Below, in pieces: positions 25,657 through 33,966 of a DNA stretch of 64,000 nt. Source of the DNA: Faecalicatena faecalis (GTDB taxonomy: Bacteria > Bacillota > Clostridia > Lachnospirales > Lachnospiraceae). The translations under genes and the position numbers were made by a program. Positions within the stretch are counted from its first letter, which is position 1. Each line of letters opens with the position of its first letter. The stretch spans positions 176,332 through 240,331 of the forward strand of contig NZ_JABACJ020000004.1 in NCBI RefSeq assembly GCF_012524165.2. The letters are read 5' to 3'. The notes below the pieces were generated by a model that made no database searches, was not told the DNA's origin, and worked only from the letters and a program-made list of their open reading frames with translations.

Positions 25657-25787
25657 TGTGGGGTGACCACATATAGAGACAGGTCCTGGAGGTGCAGGAC
25701 AATGCTATTGTGTTGGTACATATAAGAGGCAGGCTGCAAAGTCCTTTTTCAATCATGGAGAAAGGACATGCAGACTGCCTTTTCTTT
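25657..25787 (+). ncRNA. Possible small structured RNA with terminator
   Basis: No reading frame, but three hairpins in a row: TGTGG-GGTGA-CCACA (25657-25671), GTCCTG-GAGGTG-CAGGAC (25683-25700), and a strong terminator in which GGCAG-G-CTGC-AAA-GTCCTTT (from 25728) pairs with AAAGGAC-ATGCAGACTGCC (to 25779), then TTTTCTTT. The promoter is unclear. It could be an independent small RNA or the 3' UTR of the 113-aa gene. No match to a class I know. Confidence 0.4.
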
Positions 25788-25834
25788 ATAGTATAGAACA
25801 AAAATAGAGCGATATGAAGGAAAAATAATCGACA

Positions 25835-25863
25835 TGAAACAATTTGAGTCTTCATCCCGTCTA
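25835..25863 (+). promoter_or_regulatory. ECF-type promoter of the sigma/anti-sigma operon
   Basis: TGAAAC (25835-25840), 17 bp, CGTCTA (25858-25863). This matches the TGAAAC/CGTC type recognised by several Gram-positive ECF sigma factors. The sigma gene starts 167 nt later, suggesting autoregulation. Confidence 0.8.
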
Positions 25864-26029
25864 ATTAGTATACCTGGGAGGCAGATAATAGTATATGCCC
25901 TTTGGGCGGGTATGCAGCCAGAGCTGTGGAAGAAAATAAGGACTGGTATTACGGATGGCAGGACGCCGGCGGATGCTTTTATGTGTACCAGTTTGGGAAC
26001 CAGCAGGGATAAAGAAGGGAGGAATCCGC

Positions 26030-26545
26030 TTGAAATATCTGATTAAAAGGGCACAAAAAAGGGATGACCAAGCTTTTTTAGAGTTAATGGAAATCGAAAA
26101 GCAGGATATGTATAAGGTGGCAAGAAGTTATCTGCGCTCTCCAGAAGATATTGCAGATGCCATACAGGAGACGATTGTTACATGTTATGAGAAGATTGAC
26201 GGGTTAAAAGAGCCAAAATACTTTAAGACATGGCTGATTCGGATTCTGATAAATAAGTGTAATGATATCCTTCGTATGGAGAAGAAGGAATCTCTTCAGG
26301 AAGTGTTTCCAGAACAGGGGGATATGTGTATGGCTTATCAAGAATGCGAGTTTGAGGACCTTATGAAGGAATTAGATGAGAAATACCGGATCATATTGCT
26401 TTTGTATTATGCAGAAGGGTTTAAAATCAGGGAAATCGCCCAGATTCTGGAGCTGGAGGAGAATACCGTGAAAACGAGACTTGTCAGAGGCAGGCGGCAG
26501 TTCGAGAAAATATACAAGCTGGAGCCTGTGAGTTCAAGGAGGTAA
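26030..26545 (+). CDS. ECF sigma factor, TTG start
   Basis: Extracytoplasmic-function sigma factor, 171 aa. Region 2: FLELMEIEKQDMYKVARSYLRSPEDIADAIQETIVTCYEKI with KTWLIRILINKCNDI; region 4: ELDEKYRIILLLYYAEGFKIREIAQILELEENTVKTRLVRGR. The start is TTG 26030: GGGAGG lies 7 nt upstream and upstream codons do not look like sigma sequence. It probably drives its own operon from the TGAAAC/CGTCTA promoter and is held inactive by the membrane protein encoded 4 nt downstream. The inducing stress is unknown. Confidence 0.92.
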   Translation: MKYLIKRAQKRDDQAFLELMEIEKQDMYKVARSYLRSPEDIADAIQETIVTCYEKIDGLKEPKYFKTWLIRILINKCNDILRMEKKESLQEVFPEQGDMCMAYQECEFEDLMKELDEKYRIILLLYYAEGFKIREIAQILELEENTVKTRLVRGRRQFEKIYKLEPVSSRR

Positions 26546-26549
26546 TAAA

Positions 26550-28028
26550 GTGAAAAAGGAGTATTCAAAGAAGGAAATAGAAAGAATCCTAAAGAGTGAG
26601 GTCGAGATTCCAAAAGCAGTGGATCAAGGAATCTCCAGGGCTTACAGGGAAATCGGGATAGATACAAAGGTGACCATGAAGTATACAAAAAAGCATAGAG
26701 CTCTGGCAGCGGTTGCGATTGTTGCGGCAATGGTGACAGGATTGTCCATTGTGACGTTTGCCGCGAATAAGTTTTTGAATGCGTATCTCGTAGACGAAGG
26801 GGACAACAAGGTAGGTTATCAGTTTGAAATAGACAGGACAAAAGAAGCACATGCAGTTAAAGTGGAGCCCACATATATACCAGATGGCTATGTACCTGCG
26901 AATGTAAATGATCCAGAAGGCGGGAAATGGAAGAATGAGAATACAGGAGGAGATATCAGTGTGTACTCTTATAATGCAGCAGAACTGGATGATCTTGAAC
27001 GAAAAGGAGAGCTGCCTTTTCAGAATCTGGAGAAGGATAAAAATCTTAAGAGTCTGGAAATCAGTGGGATGAAGACAGATGTTTTCGTCAGTGATGATTT
27101 TTATACGGACAGTGATAAGACGATAAAAGATATTTATCTGTTTAATGAAGAGAATGGGTACATGGTCTGTGTATGGAGTAAAAGTGATTTGTCCGCGGAT
27201 GAAATGATTAAAGTCGCTAAGGGTGTGAAGGTGACAGTTCTGGATACGGTGGTTCCATATACATCTGACGAAGATGTTGCTGAGGAACAAAAGGCAGATA
27301 AGATGTTTCAGGAGGCCGAGGATAAGAAGGTGGAGGCAGGAGTCTCAAAGGATCAGATTTTTAAGATTGGTCAGGAAGTAAAGAATCCAGTCGAAACATC
27401 AAGAGCATACGAGGATATCAGATATACGGTAGAGGATATCCAGGTAAAGGATGCACTGTCTCTGGATGAATATCCGGCAGAAAATTATGTGAATTATGCC
27501 GATGAGATGGCACCGTGGGTGAACCCGGATGGTACATTAAAACCACATGACAGATATCGAAAACGGACATCAACTGATGCGGATGCAGTCTTGGAGAAGG
27601 ATGTTGCATCGAAGTATATCGTTGTGAAGATGAAGGCGGTCAATCACGGGAAAACAGGAGCCGGCACAGAGGATGATTATGGAGTCAGTATGGCACCAGA
27701 TCTGTCAACGCTGGAACCAAGAGAAGATGGAAATTATTCTTATCCGTCTTCTTACTTCCTCAAAGGGAATGAAAGCTATGAATTACAGTGGGAGTCTGGG
27801 AATTTTAGCAGCTTTCCGGTATATTTTGATAAGATATATCATACAAAAGGGATTGACCGGATTAAAGCTGCTCTGATAAGACCCCTTCAGGCAGGAGAAG
27901 AATTAGAATATACGCTCATTTATGTCATAGATGAGGACCAACTGGATCATGCATACCTGGAATTTTATCAGGGAGTGGCATCCGCAGAGGAAATCGTGGC
28001 GACTCCTTACGTGAAGATCACGAAGTAA
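26550..28028 (+). CDS. Membrane-anchored anti-sigma factor-like protein, GTG start
   Basis: 492 aa, predicted regulator of the ECF sigma factor just upstream. Cytoplasmic N-terminus of about 48 residues (EYSKKEIERILKSEVEIPKAV), one transmembrane helix (ALAAVAIVAAMVTGLSIVTFAA, about 51-72), then a large outer part: a DUF4367-like region beginning PTYIPDGYVPANVND (about 107) and a C-terminal beta-rich domain. GTG start with AGGAGG 7 nt upstream. The N-terminus is short for a classic zinc anti-sigma domain and has no HxxxCxxC motif, so sigma binding is inferred from position. Confidence 0.85.
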   Translation: MKKEYSKKEIERILKSEVEIPKAVDQGISRAYREIGIDTKVTMKYTKKHRALAAVAIVAAMVTGLSIVTFAANKFLNAYLVDEGDNKVGYQFEIDRTKEAHAVKVEPTYIPDGYVPANVNDPEGGKWKNENTGGDISVYSYNAAELDDLERKGELPFQNLEKDKNLKSLEISGMKTDVFVSDDFYTDSDKTIKDIYLFNEENGYMVCVWSKSDLSADEMIKVAKGVKVTVLDTVVPYTSDEDVAEEQKADKMFQEAEDKKVEAGVSKDQIFKIGQEVKNPVETSRAYEDIRYTVEDIQVKDALSLDEYPAENYVNYADEMAPWVNPDGTLKPHDRYRKRTSTDADAVLEKDVASKYIVVKMKAVNHGKTGAGTEDDYGVSMAPDLSTLEPREDGNYSYPSSYFLKGNESYELQWESGNFSSFPVYFDKIYHTKGIDRIKAALIRPLQAGEELEYTLIYVIDEDQLDHAYLEFYQGVASAEEIVATPYVKITK

Positions 28029-28076
28029 GATGATACAGAAATGATTTACAGGGGCATATTAATTTCATATAATAAT

Positions 28077-28116
28077 AAAATAGGGACGAGGAAAATTCCT
28101 TGTCTCTATTTTATAA
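28077..28116 (+). terminator. Terminator of the sigma/anti-sigma operon
   Basis: AAAATAGGGACGAGGAA pairs with TTCCTTGTCTCTATTTT (one bulge), followed by ATAAT. Confidence 0.85.
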
Positions 28117-28130
28117 TATGGACAATTTTT

Positions 28131-28202
28131 GTTCCCGGCATCCTGAAAGGATAAGGATAAGACACACGGGACCGGGGAGACAGCAATCACAAGAGCGGGA
28201 AC
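28131..28202 (+). ncRNA. Structured 5' leader of the Nudix gene
   Basis: A 7-bp closing stem GTTCCCG (28131-28137)/CGGGAAC (28196-28202) encloses 58 nt, with an inner hairpin ATCCT-GAA-AGGAT (28140-28152) and a G-rich segment ACGGGACCGGGGAGAC. It ends 4 nt before the AGGAGG ribosome site. Some ykkC-variant riboswitches that sense nucleoside diphosphates are known to precede Nudix genes, but the typical ykkC core is not evident. Confidence 0.35.
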
Positions 28203-28216
28203 GCAGGAGGTAAAAT

Positions 28217-28915
28217 ATGCCGTCATTTTTAGAAGATATCACACCATTTTACGGGACAGGAGAGCGAAATGCTGCAGGACAGACGTTGGAGGAATTTTTG
28301 GAGGCTTACGATCCGTATCGATATAAGACCCCCAGTTGTACCACAGACGCGGTCGTGTTTTCCTGTATGGGAGAGCTGGGACCATCTCTGGAAGGATTAA
28401 AGATTCTGCTGGTAAAACGAAGCAACCATCCGACGATAGGTTTTTGGGCTCTTCCGGGAGGTTTCATAGATTTGAAAGAAAATCTGGACGATACGGCAAG
28501 ACGGGAACTCATGGAGGAGACAGGAGTAGAGGACCTGGCGCTTGAGCAGATCGGAGCATATGGGGATTACGACAGAGACCCAAGGGCCCGGGTCATAACG
28601 ACAGCCTATATGGCGCTGGTCGATGAACGGGATGTGCAGGTCAAGGCAGGGGATGATGCTGCGGATGCAGTTTGGTGTCAAATATCGATAGAGACTGTGG
28701 AGGAGATTTCCCGGGATACAGATATTACCAGAAGGTATCTTCTGCATTTTGTGAATCAAGAGAAGGAATTGGATACTACGGCTAAAGTCCTCCATATCCT
28801 GCGGAAAGGTCTGATTAGGGAAGAAAAGTTCATGGTCGAAAAAAAGGGGATGATTGCCGCCGACCATGCGGCAATCATAGCACAGGCATTGACTGTTTTA
28901 CGAGGCAGACTGTAA
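28217..28915 (+). CDS. Nudix hydrolase
   Basis: 232 aa; cleaves a nucleoside diphosphate linked to another group. The Nudix box is complete: G-x5-E-x7-REUxEExGU, seen as GGFIDLKENLDDTARREL followed by MEETGV (about residues 77-100), preceded by VVFSCMGELGPSLEGLKILLVKRSNHP. A 35-residue N-terminal extension and a C-terminal helical extension of about 60 residues are present; the latter lacks the winged helix of NrtR-type regulators. ADP-ribose or a related dinucleotide is a fair guess. Convergent with the NSS transporter, 25 nt apart. Confidence 0.92.
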   Translation: MPSFLEDITPFYGTGERNAAGQTLEEFLEAYDPYRYKTPSCTTDAVVFSCMGELGPSLEGLKILLVKRSNHPTIGFWALPGGFIDLKENLDDTARRELMEETGVEDLALEQIGAYGDYDRDPRARVITTAYMALVDERDVQVKAGDDAADAVWCQISIETVEEISRDTDITRRYLLHFVNQEKELDTTAKVLHILRKGLIREEKFMVEKKGMIAADHAAIIAQALTVLRGRL

Positions 28916-28940
28916 AGGAATCAGGCCCTTTTGCTCACAT

Positions 28941-30401
28941 TTATTTCTTAGGCTTCGCTCTGGAAACCATCAGGATCATTCCGAGGAATAAAAATGCGAT
29001 TACCATCCAGATTACGAAGATGGCCGTGCTTTGTCCGCTGAACATATCATAATAACCTTTCAGGTAGATGATCACAACGACCCAGGGGAGCACATAGGTC
29101 ATATAACCGCGCACCTTTTCTGGAAACTTCATGCCCTGCCCACTGTTGGCTTCCTGGATAAAATTTTTCCATCCCCAGCCATTTTTATGGGTGCAGAAAA
29201 GCAGGTATACCACTGACCCGAGCGGCAGGATATTGTTGGATACCAGGAAATCCTCCAGGTCCATGATATTTGTCCCGGCTCCCAGCGGCTGGAAGTCCGA
29301 CCAGACGCTGAATCCCAGAATACAAGGGATACTGAGGACTGCAATCAGCAGAATATTAATGCCCACAGATTTTTTTCTGCTGAAATGAAATAAGTCCATT
29401 CCGAAGGAAACGATATTTTCGAAGACTCCTACGATAGTAGAGAGCGCTGCGAAGAATAGGAACAGGAAGAACAAAGAGCCCCAGATTCTTCCGCCAGTCA
29501 TCTGTGTGAAGATATTTGGCAGGGTGATAAATACAAGTCCCGGTCCGGCAGCAGGCTCTACATGAAATGCGAAGCAGGCCGGAATGACGATCAGACCGGC
29601 TACCAGGGCAACAAATGTATCCAGGATTACAATACTCAAGGACTCACCAGTCAGGGAACGGGATTTATCCAGGTAACTACCGAAAATCGCCATTCCGCCC
29701 ATTCCGATACTTAAGGTGAAGAAGGCCTGACTCATTGCACCAAAAATGACGTTTCCGATGCCGTTTTCTACCATTTTATGAAAATCAGGTACAAGATAAA
29801 AGCGCAGCCCCTCTGCAGAACCAGATAAAGTAATAGAGCGGACTGCCAGCACAACCATGATAGCAAGGAGGCAGAGCATAGTTACCTTCATGATCTTTTC
29901 CACACCTTTTTGCAGTCCAATACTGCAAATGCCGAATGCAATCAGAATTACGATTACGGTCCAAATCATCAAAGTTCCTGGGGAAGCCAGCATTTGGTCA
30001 TAGCTTTGGGTGACCTGCTTAGAAGTGACATCTGTAAAGTCCCCTTTTGCCATGCGAAAACAGTAGTACAGCATCCAGCCGCCGACCATAGAGTAGAACA
30101 TGACCAATATGTAATTGCCCGCGATGGCGAACCAGCGCGTAAAATGCCAGCGTGTGCCCTCAGGCTCCAGTGCATTATAAGATGTGGCGATACTTTTCTG
30201 GCTGGCACGTCCCACACTGAACTCACAGACGATAATCGGCATTCCCAGAATCGCCAGAAAGACCAAGTATATCAGGATAAAAGCTGCCCCGCCGAATTTC
30301 CCGGTCATATACGGGAATTTCCATACATTTCCCAGCCCGATCGCACAGCCCGCTGATACCAGAATAAAACCAAGGCGGGAACCAAATTTTTCTCTTTTCA
30401 T
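28941..30401 (-). CDS. Sodium-dependent neurotransmitter:sodium symporter-family transporter
   Basis: 486 aa, 11-12 transmembrane helices, Na+-coupled amino acid uptake. The first helix carries the family motif GCAIGLGNVWKFPYMTGKFGGAAF (two parts, residues 19-42) with the unwound Na+/substrate site; helix 6 region SIGMGGMAIFGSYL follows. ATG 30401 is chosen over the upstream TTG because GGGAGG lies 6 nt before it. Closest known types are tryptophan/hydrophobic amino acid transporters such as MhsT/TnaT, but the substrate is not determined. Confidence 0.93.
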   Translation of the reverse strand: MKREKFGSRLGFILVSAGCAIGLGNVWKFPYMTGKFGGAAFILIYLVFLAILGMPIIVCEFSVGRASQKSIATSYNALEPEGTRWHFTRWFAIAGNYILVMFYSMVGGWMLYYCFRMAKGDFTDVTSKQVTQSYDQMLASPGTLMIWTVIVILIAFGICSIGLQKGVEKIMKVTMLCLLAIMVVLAVRSITLSGSAEGLRFYLVPDFHKMVENGIGNVIFGAMSQAFFTLSIGMGGMAIFGSYLDKSRSLTGESLSIVILDTFVALVAGLIVIPACFAFHVEPAAGPGLVFITLPNIFTQMTGGRIWGSLFFLFLFFAALSTIVGVFENIVSFGMDLFHFSRKKSVGINILLIAVLSIPCILGFSVWSDFQPLGAGTNIMDLEDFLVSNNILPLGSVVYLLFCTHKNGWGWKNFIQEANSGQGMKFPEKVRGYMTYVLPWVVVIIYLKGYYDMFSGQSTAIFVIWMVIAFLFLGMILMVSRAKPKK

Positions 30402-30435
30402 AAACAACCTCCCTAATTTTCAGAAAACGGAGCGC

Positions 30436-30454
30436 AAAAGGGACTGACCCTTTT
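30436..30454. terminator. Hairpin AAAAGGG-ACTGA-CCCTTTT in the 5' UTR of the symporter gene
   Basis: A short terminator-like hairpin lies between the symporter promoter (TATACT on the minus strand, 30487-30482, extended by TGA) and its start. It could act as an attenuator or be a decayed repeat. Confidence 0.4.
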
Positions 30455-30481
30455 TAATCCACTGCCGCTTTAAACCAAAAC

Positions 30482-30490
30482 AGTATATCA
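30482..30490 (-). promoter_or_regulatory. Symporter promoter, extended -10
   Basis: On the minus strand TGATATACT (TGn-TATACT, 30490-30482) is an extended -10; transcription would begin near 30475. Confidence 0.5.
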
Positions 30491-30531
30491 CAGAATTGAG
30501 AAAAAGGAAATAAAATATTGTTTTCCAGTCC

Positions 30532-30560
30532 TTGTCGGGGCATACATTTTATGGTAAGAT
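30532..30560 (+). promoter_or_regulatory. glnS promoter
   Basis: TTGTCG (30532-30537), 17 bp, TAAGAT (30555-30560), 35 nt before the start. Confidence 0.6.
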
Positions 30561-30594
30561 AATTGGCAGAATGTTACTACATGAGGAGGAAACC

Positions 30595-32262
30595 ATGGCA
30601 AACGATACAATTTCTAAAAATTTTATTGAGCAGGAGATAGATAAGGATCTGGCGGAGGGCGTGTATGATCACGTCTGTACAAGATTCCCGCCAGAGCCGA
30701 ATGGATACCTGCATATAGGACATGCCAAGTCTATTCTTTTGAATTATGGGCTGGCACAGGAATATGATGGAACATTCCATATGCGTTTTGATGATACGAA
30801 CCCGACGAAGGAAAAGGTGGAGTTCGTAGAGTCTATTAAGGAAGATATCAAGTGGCTGGGGGCTGACTGGAAGGATCACCTTTACTTCGCATCTGATTAT
30901 TTTGATCAGATGTACGAATATGCGGTGAAGTTGATCAAGAAAGGGAAGGCCTATGTTTGCGATCTTTCCCCGGAAGAGATTCGAGAATACAGAGGAACTC
31001 TGACAGAGCCTGGAAAGAACAGTCCTTATAGGAATCGTTCTGTGGAGGAGAACCTGGAGCTGTTCCAGAATATGAGGGACGGCAAGTACAAGGATGGGGA
31101 GAAGGTGCTCCGTGCGAAGATCGATATGGCCTCACCGAATATCAATATGAGAGACCCGATCATCTACCGCGTTGCCCGCATGAGCCATCATAATACAGGA
31201 GATAAGTGGTGCGTTTATCCGATGTATGATTTTGCCCATCCTTTGGAGGATGCAATCGAGGGAATCACCCATTCGATCTGTACATTGGAGTTTGAAGATC
31301 ACAGACCGCTGTATGACTGGGTAGTAAAGGAATGTGAATTCGAGAATCCGCCGAGACAGATCGAGTTCGCAAAGCTGTACCTGACCAATGTTGTGACAGG
31401 AAAGCGTTATATTAAGAAGCTTGTCGAGGACGGCATTGTGGATGGATGGGACGATCCGCGTCTTGTTTCCATCGCTGCTTTGAGAAGAAGAGGATTTACA
31501 CCAGAATCTATCAAGATGTTCATTGATATGTGCGGCGTTTCCAAGAGCCAGAGCTCTGTGGATTATGCGATGCTGGAGTACTGCATCCGCGAGGACCTCA
31601 AGATGAAGAAGCCTCGTATGATGGCAGTATTAGATCCGATCAAGCTTGTGATCGATAATTACCCAGAAGGAGAAGTGGAGTATCTGGATGTAGCCAACAA
31701 TCTGGAAAATGAAGAGCTTGGTTTTCGGAAGGTTCCGTTCTGTCGTGAGCTTTACATTGAGAGGGAAGACTTCATGGAGGAGCCTCCGAAGAAGTATTTC
31801 CGTCTCTTCCCGGGCAATGAGGTCCGCTTGATGCATGCATACTTTGTAAAATGTGAAAGCTTTGTAAAGGATGAGAACGGCAAAGTGATCGAAGTACACT
31901 GTACTTATGATCCAGAGACAAAGTGCGGCAGCGGCTTTACGGGAAGAAAAGTAAAAGGAACGATCCATTGGGTACCGGCTCCGTTTGCACAGAAGGCAGA
32001 GGTCAGATTGTATGAGAATCTGGTAGACGAGGAGAAGGGAGTATATAACAAGGAGGATGGTTCTCTGAACCTGAACCCGAATTCCTTGACCATATTGAAA
32101 GACTGCTATGTAGAGCCGAGCTTCGGTGATGCAAAAGCATATGACAGCTTCCAGTTCGTGAGAAATGGATATTTCTGCATCGATGCGAAGGATTCCAAGC
32201 CAGATGCGCTTGTATTTAATAGAATCGTTTCCTTAAAGAGTTCGTTTAAATTGCCGAAATAG
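30595..32262 (+). CDS. glnS: Glutaminyl-tRNA synthetase
   Basis: Direct charging of tRNA-Gln. 555 aa, class I. N-terminal [17 protein letters not shown] contains the HIGH motif; KMSKS position is occupied by GVSKSQSS. The C-terminal anticodon-binding beta-barrels follow ([40 protein letters not shown]). ATG 30595 follows GAGGAGG by 5 nt. Many Firmicutes lack GlnRS and instead amidate Glu-tRNA-Gln with GatCAB, so its presence is a lineage feature seen in clostridial groups. Confidence 0.97.
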   Translation: MANDTISKNFIEQEIDKDLAEGVYDHVCTRFPPEPNGYLHIGHAKSILLNYGLAQEYDGTFHMRFDDTNPTKEKVEFVESIKEDIKWLGADWKDHLYFASDYFDQMYEYAVKLIKKGKAYVCDLSPEEIREYRGTLTEPGKNSPYRNRSVEENLELFQNMRDGKYKDGEKVLRAKIDMASPNINMRDPIIYRVARMSHHNTGDKWCVYPMYDFAHPLEDAIEGITHSICTLEFEDHRPLYDWVVKECEFENPPRQIEFAKLYLTNVVTGKRYIKKLVEDGIVDGWDDPRLVSIAALRRRGFTPESIKMFIDMCGVSKSQSSVDYAMLEYCIREDLKMKKPRMMAVLDPIKLVIDNYPEGEVEYLDVANNLENEELGFRKVPFCRELYIEREDFMEEPPKKYFRLFPGNEVRLMHAYFVKCESFVKDENGKVIEVHCTYDPETKCGSGFTGRKVKGTIHWVPAPFAQKAEVRLYENLVDEEKGVYNKEDGSLNLNPNSLTILKDCYVEPSFGDAKAYDSFQFVRNGYFCIDAKDSKPDALVFNRIVSLKSSFKLPK

Positions 32263-32286
32263 TCTATGAACGGGTAAAAGAATAGA

Positions 32287-32324
32287 AAGGGGCAGGTCTC
32301 ACATGAAAGAGGACCTGTCCCTTT
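32287..32324 (+). terminator. glnS terminator-like hairpin
   Basis: AAAGGGGCAGGTC pairs with GACCTGTCCCTTT (one bulged G); only a short T-run follows. Confidence 0.65.
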
Positions 32325-32381
32325 GATGATTGAAAAAATGCTTGACCGCAGAGATGATGACAGAGACATGGGGGTGACAGG

Positions 32382-33785
32382 ATGAATGAGTTGACTATTA
32401 ATCTTCAGCCAAAATCAGAAGTCCCGTTATATGAACAAATTTACAATTATATTAAAAAGGATATCCAGACTAAGAGGATTCAAAGCGGCGAAAAGCTTCC
32501 TTCCACCCGCGCATTGAGCAAATACCTTGAGGTGAGCCGCAGTACGGTGGAGCTTGCATATGAGCAGCTTTTATCGGAAGGATATGTGGAGGCAGAACCT
32601 TGCAGGGGATATTTTGCGGCCCAGATTGATGAGCTCTACCAGCTTAAGCCGGAGACGCGCAGTATGAATGATATGCCGCGCAGGAAGGAGCCGCAGTATT
32701 TGTTTGATTTTACCCCCAATGGCGTAGATTTGAACAGCTTTCCTTATAATGCATGGCGTAAGCTCTCCCGGGAATGCCTGCTGGATGACAAGGCAGAGAT
32801 GTTCCGTTTGGGAGAACCCCAGGGGGAATATGGATTAAGGTGCGCTATCTGTGATTATCTTCACCAGGCCAGAGGTGTGAACTGTCAGCCCGGACAGATT
32901 ATTGTGGGGGCAGGGAATGATTATCTGCTCATGCTTTTGACTACCGTAATTGGGAGGGAACACAAGGTTGCCCTTGAGAACCCGACCTATAAGCAGGCAT
33001 ACCGGCTTTTTAAAAGTCTTTCCTATGAGGTCTGTACAGTAGATATGGATTCGAAAGGAATGGAAATCGGGAAACTAGAGGATTCCGGTGCAGACATCGC
33101 ATTTGTGATGCCGTCCCATCAGTATCCGCTGGGAATTGTTATGCCTATCAAAAGACGGATGTCTTTGCTGAAATGGGCGGATGAAAAGGAAGGACGCTAT
33201 ATCATCGAAGACGATTATGACAGTGAGTTCCGCTACAAGGGGAAACCAATTCCCGCGCTGCAGGGATATGACAGTCGGGGGAAGGTCATTTATATGGGAA
33301 CCTTTTCCAAGTCCATTGCACCAGCCATCCGTATGAGCTACATGGTCCTTCCGCCCCCCCTTTTAAAATGCTATCAGGAGCGGAGCCGTTTCCTGAGTTC
33401 TACTGTTTCCAAGGTGGATCAGATGATACTTGAAAAATTTTTGAAAGAGGGGTATTATGAACGTCATCTGAACAAGACGAGAGCCCTATATAAGAACCGG
33501 CACGATATTCTCCTGGGCTGTTTGAAAAGTCTTTTGGACAGATGCGAAATTTCCGGGGAAAATGCAGGAGTTCATCTTCTCCTTCATTTTCAAAATAGGA
33601 TGACAGAGGAGGAGCTGATCCGGCGGGCCGGAGAAAAAGGAGTGAAGGTCTATGGACTTTCAGAATATTTCATTGAGCCGCAGGAGAAGGAACGGGCCAC
33701 GATCCTGCTGGGGTATGCGAATATGAATGAAGAAAAGATAGAAAAAGCGGTGCAGATACTGGATGAAGCATGGAGAAAGAAATAA
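32382..33785 (+). CDS. MocR/PdxR-type GntR regulator with aminotransferase-like domain
   Basis: 467 aa. N-terminal GntR winged helix (VPLYEQIYNYIKKDI, then STRALSKYLEVSRSTVELAYEQLLSEG; residues 12-75) linked to a fold-type I PLP domain. The cofactor Lys is in MGTFSKSIAPAIRMSY (about residue 308), with D/Y partners in YIIEDDYDSEFRY. Members sense PLP or amino-compound adducts and control vitamin B6, GABA or other genes. No pdx or gab gene adjoins, so its target is not evident. Confidence 0.93.
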   Translation: MNELTINLQPKSEVPLYEQIYNYIKKDIQTKRIQSGEKLPSTRALSKYLEVSRSTVELAYEQLLSEGYVEAEPCRGYFAAQIDELYQLKPETRSMNDMPRRKEPQYLFDFTPNGVDLNSFPYNAWRKLSRECLLDDKAEMFRLGEPQGEYGLRCAICDYLHQARGVNCQPGQIIVGAGNDYLLMLLTTVIGREHKVALENPTYKQAYRLFKSLSYEVCTVDMDSKGMEIGKLEDSGADIAFVMPSHQYPLGIVMPIKRRMSLLKWADEKEGRYIIEDDYDSEFRYKGKPIPALQGYDSRGKVIYMGTFSKSIAPAIRMSYMVLPPPLLKCYQERSRFLSSTVSKVDQMILEKFLKEGYYERHLNKTRALYKNRHDILLGCLKSLLDRCEISGENAGVHLLLHFQNRMTEEELIRRAGEKGVKVYGLSEYFIEPQEKERATILLGYANMNEEKIEKAVQILDEAWRKK

Positions 33786-33860
33786 AGATTTCGGCGGGCC
33801 GAAATCTTGCGCCAAAGCGCGGCCGCCTGCGGCCATCTTCCTCTTGCGCGAAGTGCGCAT
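33785..33860. repeat. GC-rich array of four hairpins
   Basis: Directly after the mocR stop: AAGATTTCGGC-GG-GCCGAAATCTT (33785-33808, perfect), GCGC-CAAA-GCGC (33809-33820), GGCCGC-CT-GCGGCC (33821-33834), TGCGC-GAAGT-GCGCA (33845-33859). They are packed with almost no spacing and are much richer in GC than the surroundings, unlike a simple terminator. Looks like an intergenic repeat element; its dispersal cannot be checked here. Confidence 0.6.
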
Positions 33861-33876
33861 CTTACCCAGAGGGGGG

Positions 33877-33917
33877 TTATTATACAGGAAAGTACGAAGA
33901 ACTTTCCTGTATAATAA
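33877..33917. terminator. Perfect 17-bp AT-rich hairpin
   Basis: TTATTATACAGGAAAGT (33877-33893), 7-nt loop ACGAAGA, then ACTTTCCTGTATAATAA (33901-33917). Lies between two convergent genes. Confidence 0.7.
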
Positions 33918-33953
33918 AAACAGGATTGAGACGTGATACCGTTTCAATCCTGT
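33916..33953 (-). terminator. Terminator of the 97-aa protein gene
   Basis: On the minus strand ACAGGATTGA pairs with TCAATCCTGT and is followed by TTTTTATTAT. Confidence 0.85.
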
Positions 33954-33966
33954 GAAAATTCAAAAT

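Noticed and set aside
25683..25700. GGTCCTGGAGG segment as a bacterial SRP RNA
   Set aside because: The SRP core needs GGAAGGAAGCAGCC-like internal loops, which are absent; only the GGTCC start is similar.
25834..26046. 70-codon frame before the ECF sigma gene
   Set aside because: Its ATG lies inside the -35 of the ECF promoter, it has no ribosome site, it overlaps the sigma start and its sequence looks random.
26589..27290. 233-codon minus-strand frame inside the anti-sigma gene
   Set aside because: Antisense shadow; no ribosome site or promoter, and Ile/Phe/Cys-rich composition.
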